Counted from the first letter of the stretch, positions 49,118-59,119 are shown. The stretch is DNA of 64,000 nucleotides from Aeromonas hydrophila subsp. hydrophila ATCC 7966 (GCF_000014805.1 NC_008570.1:935001-999000); one strand, 5' to 3'. Made by a program: numbers and translations. The notes: generated from the sequence alone by a model not told the origin.

Positions 49118-51094
49118 ATGAAAATTTCAAGCAAGTTGCTGCTCAGCTTCTGTTTTATCAATCTGCTGGTGATCCTCTCTTCCAGCCTCGTCTACCATCA
49201 GCTCGGCCGCATCGGACAGGCGGGCAGCGCCCTGCTGGAGCAGGCTCTGCCCGCCCTGCAACGGGATGAGGCCAGCCAGAAGGCGCTGGTGGCGACCATC
49301 TCCTCTCTGCGGGCCTATCTCATCCTGGGCAAGGATCCGGCGCAGGCCGCCCGCCTCAAACAGGAGTGGGAGGGGGCCTGGCAGGTGATCGAGCATCAGC
49401 AGTTCACCGCCGAGCTGACCCGCTCGCTCAAGGACTTCAAGACTAGCCAGCAGAAGGTGTGGGACATCGCCCATACCGACGAGAACCTGCCCGCCCATAC
49501 TCTGATGCTGCAGGAGGCCGGGCCGCTGGCGGAGTCGGCCCTCGATCAGCTGCAGTCCTTTGCCAACGAAGAGGTGGCCACCCCGCAGGATCAGCTGCCC
49601 GGCGATCGCCGCCTGCTGCTCAAGCAGGTGGGGGATGCCTACAACGGCCTCTCCAATGCGCTCTCCGCCCTGCGCGACTTCCTCATCTCCGGCGATCCGG
49701 ACTATCGCACCAAATACCAGGATTATTACCAGTTCCACCAGCAGCGGGTGGCCGAGCTGAAGCAGCAGGAGGCCAACTTTACCGAGGCGCAGAAGGGGAT
49801 CTGGTCGCTGTTCGAGGAGATGTCGGCCCCCTTCGCCGAGCTGGTGGGGCAGGTGATCAGCAAGCGACAGGCACCCGACTGGGATCAGGCCAACCATCTG
49901 ATGGCGACCGAGATCGAACCGGCTCTCGGTCAGCTGGCGACTCAGCTGGCCGGCCAGGTGACCCAGACCCGCGCCGAGGTGGAAAGCATGGGCCAGAAGA
50001 TGACCAGCGCCGGTCAGGCCATCAATCGCACCCTGCTGCTGGCCACCCTGACCGTGATCGTGCTGGGCACCCTGGTGGCGCTGCTGTTCAGCCGCCGCCT
50101 GACCCGGGACATCGCCAGCCTGGTGCTGCGGGCCGATCTGGTGGCCAACGGCCGGCTGCCGGCCCGCCCTCTGCCGGTACATAGTCAGGATGAGCTGGGT
50201 GGGCTGACGGGCTCCATCAACCAGATGTCCGGCCAACTGCGCCAGCTGGTGGGGGAGATCCAGGGGGCGGTGGGGCAGGTGGACGGGGCCTGCGGCGAGG
50301 TGGGCAGCACCACCCGCGCCATCGTCACCGATCTGGCGAGCCAGAATCAGCGGGTCGATACGGTGGCGGCGGCCATCGAGCAGATGTCGGTCAGTACCCG
50401 GGATGTGGCGGGCAATATCGCCGAAGCGGCGCGGGCCGCTCAGCAGGCGGAGCAGCAGACTCGCCAGGGCGGCCACGAGCTGGCCCGCATGACTGCCACC
50501 ATGCAGCAGATCGCCGCCATGATTGCCGAGGCGAACGAGGCTATGGGCCAGCTCAGCAGCCAGAGCGAGCAGGTGGGACGCGTCACCGAGGTGATCGCCA
50601 CCATCGCCGAGCAGACCAATCTGCTGGCGCTCAATGCCGCCATTGAGGCGGCGCGGGCCGGCGAGCAGGGGCGCGGGTTTGCCGTGGTGGCCGACGAGGT
50701 GCGGCTGCTGGCGAGCCGGACCAGCCAGTCCACCGAGGAGATCAGCCAGACCATCGCCAGCATCCAGCAGCAGACTCGCCAGACCGTCAACACGGTCGGC
50801 AGCGGCACCCGCTTGGTGGAGGAGGGGCGCGGCGCCGTCGACTCGGTGACCGGTACCCTGAATGCCATGTTGCAGCTGGTGCAGGATCTGTCGGGCCAGC
50901 TGGGGGCCATCGCCACCGCGACCGAGCAGCAGTCACGGGTGGCTCAGGAGGTGGCGGGAACGGTGGAGGAGATCGCTGGCCTGAGCCGGCAGTCGAGCCA
51001 GCGCAGCCAGCAGGGGGAGGAGATAGTGGCCAGGCTGGCGCAGGATACCGGCCGCTTGACGGCGGTGATCAGCCGCTTCGAACTGGATGCCTGA
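49118..51094 (+). CDS. methyl-accepting chemotaxis protein
   Basis: A 658-residue receptor. There are two membrane helices (about 7-27 and 305-327) around a large helical periplasmic domain, a HAMP linker, and the signalling domain with the conserved hairpin tip [21 protein letters not shown] and [20 protein letters not shown]. No C-terminal CheR-binding pentapeptide. ATG 49118 follows AAGG; ATG 49112 is in frame. It is the third gene of the kinase/EAL set, which suggests a shared stimulus, but this is inferred. Confidence 0.93.
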   Translation: MKISSKLLLSFCFINLLVILSSSLVYHQLGRIGQAGSALLEQALPALQRDEASQKALVATISSLRAYLILGKDPAQAARLKQEWEGAWQVIEHQQFTAELTRSLKDFKTSQQKVWDIAHTDENLPAHTLMLQEAGPLAESALDQLQSFANEEVATPQDQLPGDRRLLLKQVGDAYNGLSNALSALRDFLISGDPDYRTKYQDYYQFHQQRVAELKQQEANFTEAQKGIWSLFEEMSAPFAELVGQVISKRQAPDWDQANHLMATEIEPALGQLATQLAGQVTQTRAEVESMGQKMTSAGQAINRTLLLATLTVIVLGTLVALLFSRRLTRDIASLVLRADLVANGRLPARPLPVHSQDELGGLTGSINQMSGQLRQLVGEIQGAVGQVDGACGEVGSTTRAIVTDLASQNQRVDTVAAAIEQMSVSTRDVAGNIAEAARAAQQAEQQTRQGGHELARMTATMQQIAAMIAEANEAMGQLSSQSEQVGRVTEVIATIAEQTNLLALNAAIEAARAGEQGRGFAVVADEVRLLASRTSQSTEEISQTIASIQQQTRQTVNTVGSGTRLVEEGRGAVDSVTGTLNAMLQLVQDLSGQLGAIATATEQQSRVAQEVAGTVEEIAGLSRQSSQRSQQGEEIVARLAQDTGRLTAVISRFELDA

Positions 51095-51110
51095 GGCTGA
51101 CAAGGGCCAT

Positions 51111-51148
51111 AAAAACGGGGCAGGCCGCTGGGCCTGCCCCGTTTTTTT
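51111..51148. terminator. terminator after the chemoreceptor gene
   Basis: CGGGGCAGGCC, loop GCTG, GGCCTGCCCCG, flanked by A5 and T7. Confidence 0.92.
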
Positions 51149-51213
51149 AGCCTCGCTGGTGCAAGAGAGGATTGCTCGGGCCAGCCAGCGGGAGTTCGAC
51201 GTCGATTGCCGGG

Positions 51214-51288
51214 TCAGTCCAGCCGGTGGAAGGACTGGTGGTCGAAGCTGCTACCGGTCTCCTGGTTGAGTAGGCTCACCAGCAGGAA
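51214..51288 (-). pseudogene. stub of a second rfaH 3' end
   Basis: It repeats the last ~75 bases of the intact rfaH at an offset of 106 bases, with about five mismatches (about 93% identity by eye). On the minus strand it reads LVSLLNQETGSSFDHQSFHR, LD, stop, against LVSLLNQETSSSFDNQSFRR, LD, stop in rfaH. There is no start and no N-terminal domain. Four of the five base changes alter codons. It looks like a remnant of an earlier rfaH end. Confidence 0.87.
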
Positions 51289-51319
51289 TAAGGTGCTTCT
51301 CGCCATGGTAGTCTGCACG

Positions 51320-51820
51320 TCAGTCCAGCCGGCGGAAGGACTGGTTGTCGAAGCTGCTGCTGGTCTCCTGGTTGAGCAGGCTCACCAGCAGGATCGCCCG
51401 CTTGTCGCCGTCCGGCTCCAGATAGATGGCCTCGAAGCCGGCCAGCGGACCGGATTCTATCAGCACCTTGTCGCCCTGAGTCGGCAGGCTGGCGTAGCTG
51501 GCGCGGGCCTCGTCGCTGTCGTCCCGACTCATCAGCTGATAGACCAGCTGGCTGCTGATGGAGGTCCACTCTCGACCGAAGTGGATGATGCGGCTGATGC
51601 CGCGGGTCGACTTCAGGGTGACCGGGGTGACCTCTTCCAAATCCACATAGATGAACAGGTAGTTGGGGAACATGGGCTCCCGCACCGGGACACGCTTGCC
51701 CCGCCGCAGTTTTTCAATTTCCACCATGGGGTAATAGGACTCGATCCCCTGGGCTTCGAGATGGGCGCGGGCGCGGGCCTCTTCTTTTGGCTTGCAGTAG
51801 GCCAGATACCATTTTTTCAT
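51320..51820 (-). CDS. rfaH: transcription/translation antitermination factor RfaH
   Basis: A 166-residue NusG paralogue that binds RNA polymerase at ops elements and drives long operons for LPS, capsule or secretion. The N-terminal NGN domain reads KKWYLAYCKPKEEARARAHL, with the family VPVREPMFPNYLFIYVD; the C-terminal part is the fold-switching KOW region. ATG 51820 begins the conserved start; the frame extends 17 codons upstream. Its 3' end is duplicated downstream. No ops element was found in this window. Confidence 0.92.
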   Translation of the reverse strand: MKKWYLAYCKPKEEARARAHLEAQGIESYYPMVEIEKLRRGKRVPVREPMFPNYLFIYVDLEEVTPVTLKSTRGISRIIHFGREWTSISSQLVYQLMSRDDSDEARASYASLPTQGDKVLIESGPLAGFEAIYLEPDGDKRAILLVSLLNQETSSSFDNQSFRRLD

Positions 51821-51869
51821 GTGCTGAATATGTTCGTGTTGCCGTGCTCGCCGATATGATAACGGCAGC

Positions 51870-51903
51870 AAAAAAAAAGGCCACGCATTGCGTGGCCTTT
51901 TTT
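51870..51903 (-). terminator. metNIQ terminator
   Basis: GGCCACGC, loop ATT, GCGTGGCC. The plus strand then has six T's, and the minus strand nine T's. It lies just after metQ and upstream of rfaH. Confidence 0.9.
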
Positions 51904-51916
51904 GCCGAGTGAGTGA

Positions 51917-52717
51917 TTACCAACCTTTCACCAGGCCGCCCTTGAACAGTTCCAGCCCTTTCTTGTAGACGTCGTCGGTCTGGAAAGCCTGTACGAACTG
52001 TTTGACCTTCTCGTCGTCCTTGTTGTTGTCGCGGGCGACGATCAGGTTGACGTAGGGGGATTCTTTATCCTCAACAAACAGACCGTTCTCGGTCGGGGTC
52101 AGCCCGATCTGACCGGCGAAGGTGTTGTTGATGATGGCCAAGTCCACGTCTTCCAGCGAGCGCGGCAGCTGGGCAGCTTCCAGCTCGACGATCTTGAAGT
52201 TGCGCGGGTTGCTGGCGATGTCCAGCACGGTCGCTTCCAGACCGGCACCCTCTTTGAGCTTCAGCAGACCTTGTTTCTCCAGCAGGATCAGGGAACGGCC
52301 CAGGTTGGTCGGATCGTTCGGCACCGCGATCTGGGCGCCATCTTTCAGCTCGCTCAGCGCCTTGATCTTCTTGGAGTAACCGGCGATCGGGTAGACGAAG
52401 GTGTTGCCGACCGGCACCAGCTTGAAGCCGCGATCACGGATCTGGGCATCCAGATAGGGCTTGTGCTGGAAGGCGTTGACGTCGATGCTGCCATCGTTCA
52501 GCGCCACGTTCGGGGTGACGTAGTCGGAGAAGTTGACCACCTCGACGGTCAGACCGTATTTCTCCTTGGCCACTTTGGCGGCCACTTCAACCAGTTCGGT
52601 TTCGGGGCCGGCGATGGCGCCTACTTTCAGGGTCTTGTTCTCTTCTTTTTGACCGCAACCGGCCAGTACCAGAGTGGCCAGCAGGGCTGCCGCAACGGAT
52701 TTGATGCCAAATTTCAT
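51917..52717 (-). CDS. metQ: methionine-binding lipoprotein
   Basis: A 266-residue NlpA-family lipoprotein of the MetNIQ importer. Lipobox ATLVLAGCGQ puts Cys at about residue 20. LKVGAIAGPETELVEVAAKVAKE, SIDVNAFQHKPYLDAQ and LGRSLILLEKQGLLKLKEGAG match MetQ. ATG 52717 follows AGGAGGT. It is the last gene of metNIQ. Confidence 0.94.
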   Translation of the reverse strand: MKFGIKSVAAALLATLVLAGCGQKEENKTLKVGAIAGPETELVEVAAKVAKEKYGLTVEVVNFSDYVTPNVALNDGSIDVNAFQHKPYLDAQIRDRGFKLVPVGNTFVYPIAGYSKKIKALSELKDGAQIAVPNDPTNLGRSLILLEKQGLLKLKEGAGLEATVLDIASNPRNFKIVELEAAQLPRSLEDVDLAIINNTFAGQIGLTPTENGLFVEDKESPYVNLIVARDNNKDDEKVKQFVQAFQTDDVYKKGLELFKGGLVKGW

Positions 52718-52742
52718 AAAACCTCCTGTCAGAAATCGACGA

Positions 52743-53396
52743 TTAACGATGATCACATTTGTTGACCAGGCGCTCACCCGCGCTCTGGATGAGTTGAACC
52801 AGTACGACCAGAATAACCACGGTCACCAGCATGACGGTCGGGTCGAAGCGCTGATAGCCGTAACGAATACCCACATCGCCCAGACCACCGCCCCCTATGG
52901 CACCGGCCATGGCGGAGTAGTTCACCAGCGTGACGAGGGTGATGGTGACGCTGTTGAGGATGCCGGGCAGGGCCTCGGGCAGCAGCACCTTGGTGATGAT
53001 TTGCAGGGGCTTGGCGCCCATGGCCTTGGCCGCTTCCAGCAAGCCGTCCGGTACCTCCATCAGGGCTCCTTCCACCAGACGGGCGATGAAGGGAATGCAA
53101 CCGACGGTCAGCGGCACGATGGCGGCGATGGTGCCGATGCTGGTGCCGACGATCAGCCGGGTCAGCGGGATGATGGCGACCAGCAGGATGATGAAGGGCA
53201 CCGAGCGACCCACGTTGACCACCATGCCCAGGGTACGGTTGAGCAGCGGGTTGGCCAGGATCTGGCCAGCCTTGGTCACGTGCAGCGCCACACCGAGCGG
53301 CAGACCGAGCAGGCAGCCGAACAGGGCGGAGGCAAACACCATGATGAGGGTGTCGCCCAGGGCCGTGAACAGCAGATTAATCATGGCTTCGGACAT
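52743..53396 (-). CDS. metI: methionine ABC transporter permease
   Basis: A 217-residue permease with five hydrophobic helices. The ABC-interaction segment is [22 protein letters not shown] (about residue 120). GSIGTI-like core [16 protein letters not shown] and [25 protein letters not shown] match MetI. It overlaps metN by 20 bases; GGAGG precedes the ATG. Confidence 0.94.
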   Translation of the reverse strand: MSEAMINLLFTALGDTLIMVFASALFGCLLGLPLGVALHVTKAGQILANPLLNRTLGMVVNVGRSVPFIILLVAIIPLTRLIVGTSIGTIAAIVPLTVGCIPFIARLVEGALMEVPDGLLEAAKAMGAKPLQIITKVLLPEALPGILNSVTITLVTLVNYSAMAGAIGGGGLGDVGIRYGYQRFDPTVMLVTVVILVVLVQLIQSAGERLVNKCDHR

Positions 53397-54420
53397 AACC
53401 CATTACCTCCAGCTGAATATGGTTGTCGATGAGGAACTGCTGGGTCGCCTCGCACTGGGCTTCATCCCCGAACAGCTCTGCCAGCAGGAAGCCGAACTTG
53501 ACGCCCCCGGCGTATTCGATGTCGGCACTCAGGATGCTGATGTCGATGTTGAAACGGCGGCTCGCCTCGGAGATGAGGGGCGTGTCGACCGTGCTGCCGG
53601 TAAAGCCGAGCTTCACCAGCGGATAGCTGCCGGGGACCCGCTCCGCGCTCATCCGATCCTGATACTCCTGGGGCACTTCCAGGTGGATGGTGGAGTGGAT
53701 GAAATCCCGCGCCAGCTGGGTCTTGGCATTGCTGAAGAACCAGGCCACTTCGCCCTGTTCGATCAGCCGGCCGTCGCTGATGATGGCCACTTCGTCACAG
53801 ATCCCCTTCACCACGTCCATCTCGTGGGTGATGAGCAGGATGGTGAGCCCCAGCTTGACGTTGATCTCCTTGAGCAGGGTCAGGATCGAGCGGGTGGTCT
53901 GCGGGTCGAGGGCCGAGGTGGCCTCGTCGCACAGCAGTACCTTGGGGGCCGGCGCCAGCGCCCGGGCGATGGCGACCCGCTGTTTCTGGCCACCGGAGAG
54001 CTCGGATGGGTAGGCGTGGGCACGGGCTTCCAGCCCGACCAGTGCCAGCAGCTCTTCGACCCGTTGCTGGATCCTCTCTTTGCTCCAGCCCGCCAGCTCC
54101 AGCGGAAAGGCGATGTTGGCGGACACGGTACGGGAGGCGAGCAGGTTGAAGTGCTGGAAAATCATCCCGATCTGGCGGCGGGCCTGGGTCAGATCCCGTT
54201 CGCTCAGGGCGACCAGATCCTGGCCGTCGACAATCACCTGGCCCTCTGTCGGGCGCTCCAGCAGGTTGACGCAGCGAATGAGGGTGCTCTTGCCGGCACC
54301 GGAGGCGCCGATCACCCCGAAAATTTTGCCTTGCGGCACATGCAGGCTCACGTCACGCAGGGCGTGCACGGCATCACTGCCTTTACCGTAGACTTTGTTG
54401 AGACCGATCAACTTAATCAT
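53377..54420 (-). CDS. metN: methionine ABC transporter ATP-binding protein
   Basis: A 347-residue ATPase. Walker [17 protein letters not shown]-loop MIFQHFNLL, signature [16 protein letters not shown], Walker [14 protein letters not shown] and switch His ITHEMDVV are present. The C-terminal ~100 residues form the ACT-like domain that binds methionine and inhibits transport ([21 protein letters not shown]). ATG 54420 starts [11 protein letters not shown] after GGAAGA. It is first in the operon, behind MetJ boxes. Confidence 0.95.
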   Translation of the reverse strand: MIKLIGLNKVYGKGSDAVHALRDVSLHVPQGKIFGVIGASGAGKSTLIRCVNLLERPTEGQVIVDGQDLVALSERDLTQARRQIGMIFQHFNLLASRTVSANIAFPLELAGWSKERIQQRVEELLALVGLEARAHAYPSELSGGQKQRVAIARALAPAPKVLLCDEATSALDPQTTRSILTLLKEINVKLGLTILLITHEMDVVKGICDEVAIISDGRLIEQGEVAWFFSNAKTQLARDFIHSTIHLEVPQEYQDRMSAERVPGSYPLVKLGFTGSTVDTPLISEASRRFNIDISILSADIEYAGGVKFGFLLAELFGDEAQCEATQQFLIDNHIQLEVMGYVRSHD

Positions 54421-54522
54421 GGATTCTTCCGTGCTAACAGCCTTAAAGCACAGGGCGCTACAGGCGGGTGAATTGGGCAGAGGTTTCACTGGGTTGCTCT
54501 GCCATCATGGAGGATGATGCTA

Positions 54523-54570
54523 AGATGTCTGGATGGCCGTGTCAACGCGTGTTTATACATCTAGACGTCT
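54523..54570 (-). promoter_or_regulatory. MetJ boxes upstream of metNIQ
   Basis: Two groups of tandem 8-base Met boxes: AGATGTCT-GGATGGCC (54523-54538) and ATACATCT-AGACGTCT (54555-54570). The last unit is a perfect match to the consensus AGACGTCT. MetJ with S-adenosylmethionine would repress metNIQ. The sites lie 100-150 bases before the metN start. Confidence 0.88.
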
Positions 54571-54891
54571 AAAAAAGTGCTAAGGATTCCCGCCTGCCGA
54601 CTAACGCCGACGGTGATCTCGCTCACATCAATATTGTATTTGGTGCTATGGCATGATTGCCGAATATCAGATGGTAAATGTCCACTTACAACCTCCTTTA
54701 TTAGCCGCCAACCGGATTCACCTGCTCATCCTTTTATTGCCTCCGGGTTGGCACAAATCATTCCACTTTGTATCGATCGCTGCTTTCTTGGCCACTGGCT
54801 TGATGCAGCACAACAAGGGCCGCGCTTTGGCTTGGATTGCAATTGTCTGTTTTTTATACTTAAAGGGCACGATATACAGGAGGGCAACCTG
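54571..54891. other. AT-rich region between metN and the helical-protein gene
   Basis: About 320 bases of clearly lower GC than the flanks. Apart from the weak small ORF at 54671-54892, it holds an AGGAGG site at 54879-54884 for the next gene. The promoter of that gene is probably here but not located. Confidence 0.4.
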
Positions 54892-54892
54892 A
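54671..54892 (+). CDS. possible small membrane protein, low confidence
   Basis: A 73-codon frame whose TGA overlaps the next ATG as TGATG, an arrangement typical of coupled genes. The peptide has hydrophobic stretches FHFVSIAAFLATGL and ALAWIAIVCFLYLKGTIY between basic residues. Codon use is AT-rich and unlike the neighbours. No good ribosome binding site is seen before ATG 54671 or the in-frame ATG 54653. It could be a real transferred gene or a chance frame. Confidence 0.35.
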   Translation: MVNVHLQPPLLAANRIHLLILLLPPGWHKSFHFVSIAAFLATGLMQHNKGRALAWIAIVCFLYLKGTIYRRAT

Positions 54893-55347
54893 TGCGATTT
54901 CAACAAATCAAAGACTTGCTGCTCTATCTGGAGCAGGTGCATCACCAGCTTGGACTCGGTTACGGGCGCCTCATGGCACAGGTGGATGGCGAGCGCAGCC
55001 GGCTGCTGCTGGCCTATCTGCAGCAGCGCGAGGAGGCGGCAAAGAGCCAGCTGGATGACTACCTGAGTGAACTTGGCGAAGGGGTGAAGGAGACCTGGCT
55101 GGAGCGAGGATTCAGCGAGGATCTGCTGCCCGGGATCCGGCGCCAGAGCCTGCCCGCCACGGCCCAGACCCAGGACATAGTGCAGCTGGTGTGCCGTCAG
55201 GAGGAGAAGCTCATCGGTGAGCTCAGCCACCTGGCCCGGGAGTGTCCGACCGAAGAGACGGTGCGGCTGCTCGGCGGCCTGGCCGAGCAGGAGCAGACCC
55301 GCCTGGCCCGGCTGGTGCACGGCGCCCATCGGCTCGACGACTTATAG
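54892..55347 (+). CDS. 151-residue helical protein of unknown function, possibly ferritin-like
   Basis: AGGAGG lies eight bases before ATG 54892. The protein is almost entirely predicted helix: LEQVHHQLGLGYGRLMAQV, LLLAYLQQREEAAKSQLDDY, LVCRQEEKLIGELSHLA and EQEQTRLARLVHGAH. Acidic and His residues recur in each helix (E..H spacing), which suggests a four-helix ferritin/rubrerythrin-like bundle, but no clear metal motif is proven. It ends before a long terminator palindrome. A much longer frame upstream is not used. Confidence 0.75.
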   Translation: MRFQQIKDLLLYLEQVHHQLGLGYGRLMAQVDGERSRLLLAYLQQREEAAKSQLDDYLSELGEGVKETWLERGFSEDLLPGIRRQSLPATAQTQDIVQLVCRQEEKLIGELSHLARECPTEETVRLLGGLAEQEQTRLARLVHGAHRLDDL

Positions 55348-55408
55348 GAAACAGCTGGCCGGGTGACATGTCCCCGGGCGACAAGTAGGGTGAAAAATGG
55401 GCGCTGAA

Positions 55409-55445
55409 AACACAAGAGGCCCGGCAATGCCGGGCCTCTTGTGTT
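55409..55445. terminator. long palindromic terminator between convergent genes
   Basis: Arms of 18 bases, AACACAAGAGGCCCGGCA and TGCCGGGCCTCTTGTGTT, with one central base. It serves the helical-protein gene and ppgK, which converge here. Confidence 0.85.
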
Positions 55446-55455
55446 CACGACGGCA

Positions 55456-56214
55456 TCATGCCGACTGGCGGGCGGCGGTGAGCTCGGCGGCGTGCAGGGC
55501 GGCGCCTATGATGCCGGCCTGGTTGAGGTTGGCGGCCGCCACCAGCGGGGCCCGGGTCTCAATCTTGTCGATGAACTTGTCGAGCTTGGCGGCACTGCCG
55601 CCGCCCAGGATGAAGAGGTCGGGGGAGAACAGAAACTCGAGGCGAGCCAGGTACTTGTTGAAGCGCTTGCCCCAGCGACCCCAGGAGAGATCCTCGCGTT
55701 TGCGCACCGCATCCGAGCAGTAGTGCTCTGCCACCATCCCTTCCAGCATCAAATGACCCAGCTCGGTGTTGGGCAGCAGCTGGCCGTTGACGAACACGGC
55801 GGTGCCGATGCCAGTGCCGACCGTGACGAGGATGATGACCCCCTTGCTGCGATCCTTGCCGGTCCCGAAGCGCATCTCCGCCAGGCCGGCCGCATCGGCG
55901 TCGTTGAGCACGTGGCAGGGTTGGCCGGTCACGTCGGCGAACAGGTGGGCGACGTCGGTCTCAATCCAGCTCTTGTCGATGTTGGCCGCGCTCTTGGCGA
56001 TGCCGTTGTGGATGGTGGCGGGAAAGCCGCAGCCCACCGGGCCCTTCCAGTCGAAGTGTTCCACCAGTGCCTTGAGGGTATGAGCCACGGCGGCCGGGGT
56101 GGCCGGCTGCGGCGTCACCAGCCGGTGACGTTCGCCAATCAGCTCGCCCGTTGCGGTGTCGACCAGGCATCCCTTGATCCCCGAGCCACCGATATCCACT
56201 CCCAACATCTGCAT
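55456..56214 (-). CDS. ppgK: polyphosphate glucokinase (ROK family)
   Basis: A 252-residue sugar kinase. The phosphate motif [18 protein letters not shown] carries the SGIKG form of polyphosphate-using glucokinases. [35 protein letters not shown] and [20 protein letters not shown] are typical. It phosphorylates glucose with polyphosphate or ATP. Monocistronic. Confidence 0.88.
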   Translation of the reverse strand: MQMLGVDIGGSGIKGCLVDTATGELIGERHRLVTPQPATPAAVAHTLKALVEHFDWKGPVGCGFPATIHNGIAKSAANIDKSWIETDVAHLFADVTGQPCHVLNDADAAGLAEMRFGTGKDRSKGVIILVTVGTGIGTAVFVNGQLLPNTELGHLMLEGMVAEHYCSDAVRKREDLSWGRWGKRFNKYLARLEFLFSPDLFILGGGSAAKLDKFIDKIETRAPLVAAANLNQAGIIGAALHAAELTAARQSA

Positions 56215-56297
56215 CAGCTTGTTCCTTTTATAGTGCCGACGATCGACCGTCGGCAGAGCATGAAAAAATGGCTTCGATCCGGCAAGGGGCAGATCGT

Positions 56298-57425
56298 CTA
56301 TGCGTGATCCGGCAGACCTTTTTCGATGCAGCGGATCAGCAAGCGCGTCTTTTTGTTGTCATCCTGCTGGCGTTTGGCCAGGGTGGCCAGCGCCCATTCG
56401 ATATGCTCGGCCACCATGGGCTCGGCTGCTGCCAGCGCCTGCTGCAGGGCCGTCATGATCTGCGGGCTGGCCGGGCCGTTGCCAAGGGCCACCGCCAGGT
56501 TGCGGCGCCAGCGCTGATAGCCGATGCGGCGGATGGGGCTGCCTTCGGTGTGCTTGAGAAACTCGCTCTCGCTCCAGCCCCACAAGGTCAACAGCGGCGG
56601 GCGATGCAGATTGGGGCGCGGGCTGAAGTCGGGCTCCGGGCTGGCGTTGGCATAGCGGTTCCAGGGGCAGATGAGCTGGCAGTCGTCACAGCCATAGATG
56701 CGGTTGCCCATCAGCGGCCTGAACTCTTCGGGGATGGGGCCGTCGTTCTCGATGGTGAGATAGGAGATGCAGCGACGGCCGTCCACCACGTAGGGGGCGA
56801 TGATGGCGCCGGTGGGGCAGATGTTGATGCAGGCCACACACTTGCCGCACTGCTCTTTCTCCACCGGCGCATCCAGCGGCAGCGGCAGGCTGAGCAGCAG
56901 CTCCCCCAGAAAGAAGAAGGAGCCCGCCGACTCGTTGAGCAGCAGCGAGTGTTTGCCTACCCAGCCGAGGCCCGCCTTGGCCGCCAGCGGCCGCTCCAGA
57001 ATGGGGGCCGAGTCGACAAAGGGGCGCCAGCCCAGCGCCTCGCAGCGCTGCTCGATGCGCTCCCCCAGCTGCTTGAGCCGGTTGCGCAGCAGCTTGTGGT
57101 AGTCGCGACCCAGGGCATAGCGGCTGATGTAGCCGAGGGTGGGGTCGCGCAGGGTAGCGGCAAAGCCCGCCTCGAACGGCAGATAGTTCATCCGCACCGA
57201 CAGCACCCGCAAGGTGCCCGGCAGCAGCTCGTGGGGGCGGGCCCGCATCATGCCGTGACGCGCCATGTAGTCCATGCTGCCGTGATGGCCCGCATCGAGC
57301 CAGGCCTGCAGCCTGGGCTCCTCGAGGGTGAGATCCGTGTCGGTGATACCGGCCTGGTCGAATCCTAGCTCGCTCGCCCAGAGCTTGATATCTTGGGCCA
57401 GTTGATGGAGTTCGGTGGTGGTCAT
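56298..57425 (-). CDS. queG: epoxyqueuosine reductase
   Basis: A 375-residue cobalamin and 4Fe-4S enzyme that makes queuosine in tRNA from epoxyqueuosine. Cluster cysteines are in [16 protein letters not shown] (about residues 195-208) and [14 protein letters not shown] (about 245-255). [22 protein letters not shown] and [10 protein letters not shown] match QueG. ATG 57425 starts the conserved part; the frame extends 38 codons upstream. It is divergent from nnr, as in E. coli. With nrdJ it is the second B12-using enzyme of the window. Confidence 0.93.
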   Translation of the reverse strand: MTTTELHQLAQDIKLWASELGFDQAGITDTDLTLEEPRLQAWLDAGHHGSMDYMARHGMMRARPHELLPGTLRVLSVRMNYLPFEAGFAATLRDPTLGYISRYALGRDYHKLLRNRLKQLGERIEQRCEALGWRPFVDSAPILERPLAAKAGLGWVGKHSLLLNESAGSFFFLGELLLSLPLPLDAPVEKEQCGKCVACINICPTGAIIAPYVVDGRRCISYLTIENDGPIPEEFRPLMGNRIYGCDDCQLICPWNRYANASPEPDFSPRPNLHRPPLLTLWGWSESEFLKHTEGSPIRRIGYQRWRRNLAVALGNGPASPQIMTALQQALAAAEPMVAEHIEWALATLAKRQQDDNKKTRLLIRCIEKGLPDHA

Positions 57426-57599
57426 GGGGCCGTCTGCCTGCCCGGGTGCTGACCGGGATGGAGGTGTACTGTCATGCTGTATCGCATCTCTGGGGTCTTG
57501 TTGCCAAGGTTGACCGACGGGCATGGCGGTTGCCGTCATACTGCATCATGTGCCCGGTGCCAGCTGGCCCGGATGAATGGATGAGAGTCAGGAGCCGTC

Positions 57600-59111
57600 A
57601 TGGTACAGATCATCGGGGATGCTATCAGCGGGAAAGAGGTGCGCAGTTTACCACAATCACTGTGGCGGGCTGAACAGATCCGTGCCCTGGAGCGGGAGTG
57701 GGCCGAGCGCGAGGGGCTGGCACTCTACACCCTGATGGAGCGGGCCGGGGCGGCACTGCGCACCTACGCAACCCACCACTGGCCGCACAGCCGATGCTGG
57801 TGGATCTTCACCGGTCCCGGCAACAACGGCGGCGACGGCTATGTATTGGCCCGCCTTGCGAGGCAGTTGGGGCTGGAGCCTCAGGTGATAGCGCTGAGGG
57901 ATCCTACCGAGCTGACGGGAGACGCCAGGCGGGCCGCCGACGAGTGGCTGGCGACGGGGGGCACAGTGGTGGCGGCCGAGGCGGGCGAACTCGGCCGGTT
58001 GCCGGCGCCGGACCTGGTGGTCGACGCACTGCTCGGCACCGGTGTCCATACCCGACTGTCACCGCTTATGACAAAGATCGTCGCAACAATCAATGGCTTG
58101 CAGGTACCCGTGCTATCGGTGGATCTCCCCTCCGGCCTCAATGCCGACACCGGCTGCGCCATGGGGGCCGTGGTGCGTGCCAGCCGCACCCTCACCTTCA
58201 TCGGTATCAAGCAGGGCATGCTCACCGCCGACGGGGTGGATTGTGTCGGTCACCTCGACTGCGACCCCCTCGGCGTCAGTGTCCCGCCCGGGTGGCAGGC
58301 GGCCGCCGAGCGCATCGATTATCCCTCCCAGTACCCCCGGCTGACCCCGCGCCAGCGCTCGTCCCACAAGGGCTCCCACGGCAAGGTGCTGCTGGTGGGG
58401 GGCAATGCGGGGATGCAGGGGGCCATCGTGCTGGCCGCTCGTGCCTGCCTGCGGGCCGGCGCCGGTCTGGTGCGGGTGTGCCAGCATCCTGACCAGCTGC
58501 CCGCCAGCCTCTACCAGGCCGAATTGATGGGCAGTCAGGGCGGGGACGAGGAGCGCTGGGCCTCGGTGCGGGTGGTGGGACCCGGCCTGGGGCAGGATGA
58601 GTGGGGTCGGCGCCATTTTGAGTCTTTTGTTAACGAGCAGGTGCCGCTGGTATTGGATGCCGATGGATTGAATTGGCTGGCGCAATGTCCCCGTCATCAG
58701 GATAATTGGGTGCTCACGCCCCATCCGGGCGAGGCAGCCCGCCTGCTGGGCTGCACCATTGCCGAGATTGCCGCGGATCGTTTTGCCGCGGTGCAGCGTC
58801 TGCAGCAGCGTTTCGGCGGTGTGGTGCTGCTCAAGGGGGCGGGGACGCTGATCCACGACGGCAAGGGGATGGCGCTCTGCGACGAGGGCAATCCCGGCAT
58901 GGCCAGTGGCGGCATGGGCGACCTGTTATCTGGTATAATCGCCGCCCTTTTGGCCCAGGGCTGGTCTGCCGCCGAGGCAACCCGACTGGGCGCCGTGATC
59001 CACGGGGAAGCGGCCGATCTGGCCGCTGCAGACGGAGAGCGGGGCATGCTGGCATCGGACCTGCTGCCCTTTATCCGTCGACTGGTAAATCCCGACACCA
59101 TAACAAGCTAA
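57600..59111 (+). CDS. nnr: bifunctional NAD(P)H-hydrate epimerase and dehydratase
   Basis: A 503-residue repair enzyme for damaged NAD(P)H. The N-terminal YjeF_N epimerase domain has FTGPGNNGGDGYVLARLA and VDALLGTG (to about residue 215). The C-terminal ADP-dependent dehydratase has GSHGKVLLVGGNAGMQGA, LTPHPGEAARLLG and the signature NPGMASGGMGDLLSGIIAAL (about residue 430). AGGAG precedes ATG 57600. It is first in the nnr-tsaE-amiB-mutL-miaA cluster. Confidence 0.94.
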   Translation: MVQIIGDAISGKEVRSLPQSLWRAEQIRALEREWAEREGLALYTLMERAGAALRTYATHHWPHSRCWWIFTGPGNNGGDGYVLARLARQLGLEPQVIALRDPTELTGDARRAADEWLATGGTVVAAEAGELGRLPAPDLVVDALLGTGVHTRLSPLMTKIVATINGLQVPVLSVDLPSGLNADTGCAMGAVVRASRTLTFIGIKQGMLTADGVDCVGHLDCDPLGVSVPPGWQAAAERIDYPSQYPRLTPRQRSSHKGSHGKVLLVGGNAGMQGAIVLAARACLRAGAGLVRVCQHPDQLPASLYQAELMGSQGGDEERWASVRVVGPGLGQDEWGRRHFESFVNEQVPLVLDADGLNWLAQCPRHQDNWVLTPHPGEAARLLGCTIAEIAADRFAAVQRLQQRFGGVVLLKGAGTLIHDGKGMALCDEGNPGMASGGMGDLLSGIIAALLAQGWSAAEATRLGAVIHGEAADLAAADGERGMLASDLLPFIRRLVNPDTITS

Positions 59112-59119
59112 AGAAGAAC

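Noticed and set aside
56235..56300. Hairpin TGCCGACG/CGTCGGCA and 15-codon frame between queG and ppgK
   Set aside because: No T-run for termination and no ribosome binding site for the frame; similarity of the flanks to the queG end is only a few bases.
57470..57602. Possible duplication of the nnr start region (similar GTCATG-rich phrases upstream)
   Set aside because: Similarity is limited to a few short words and needs several gaps; not convincing next to the four clear cases.
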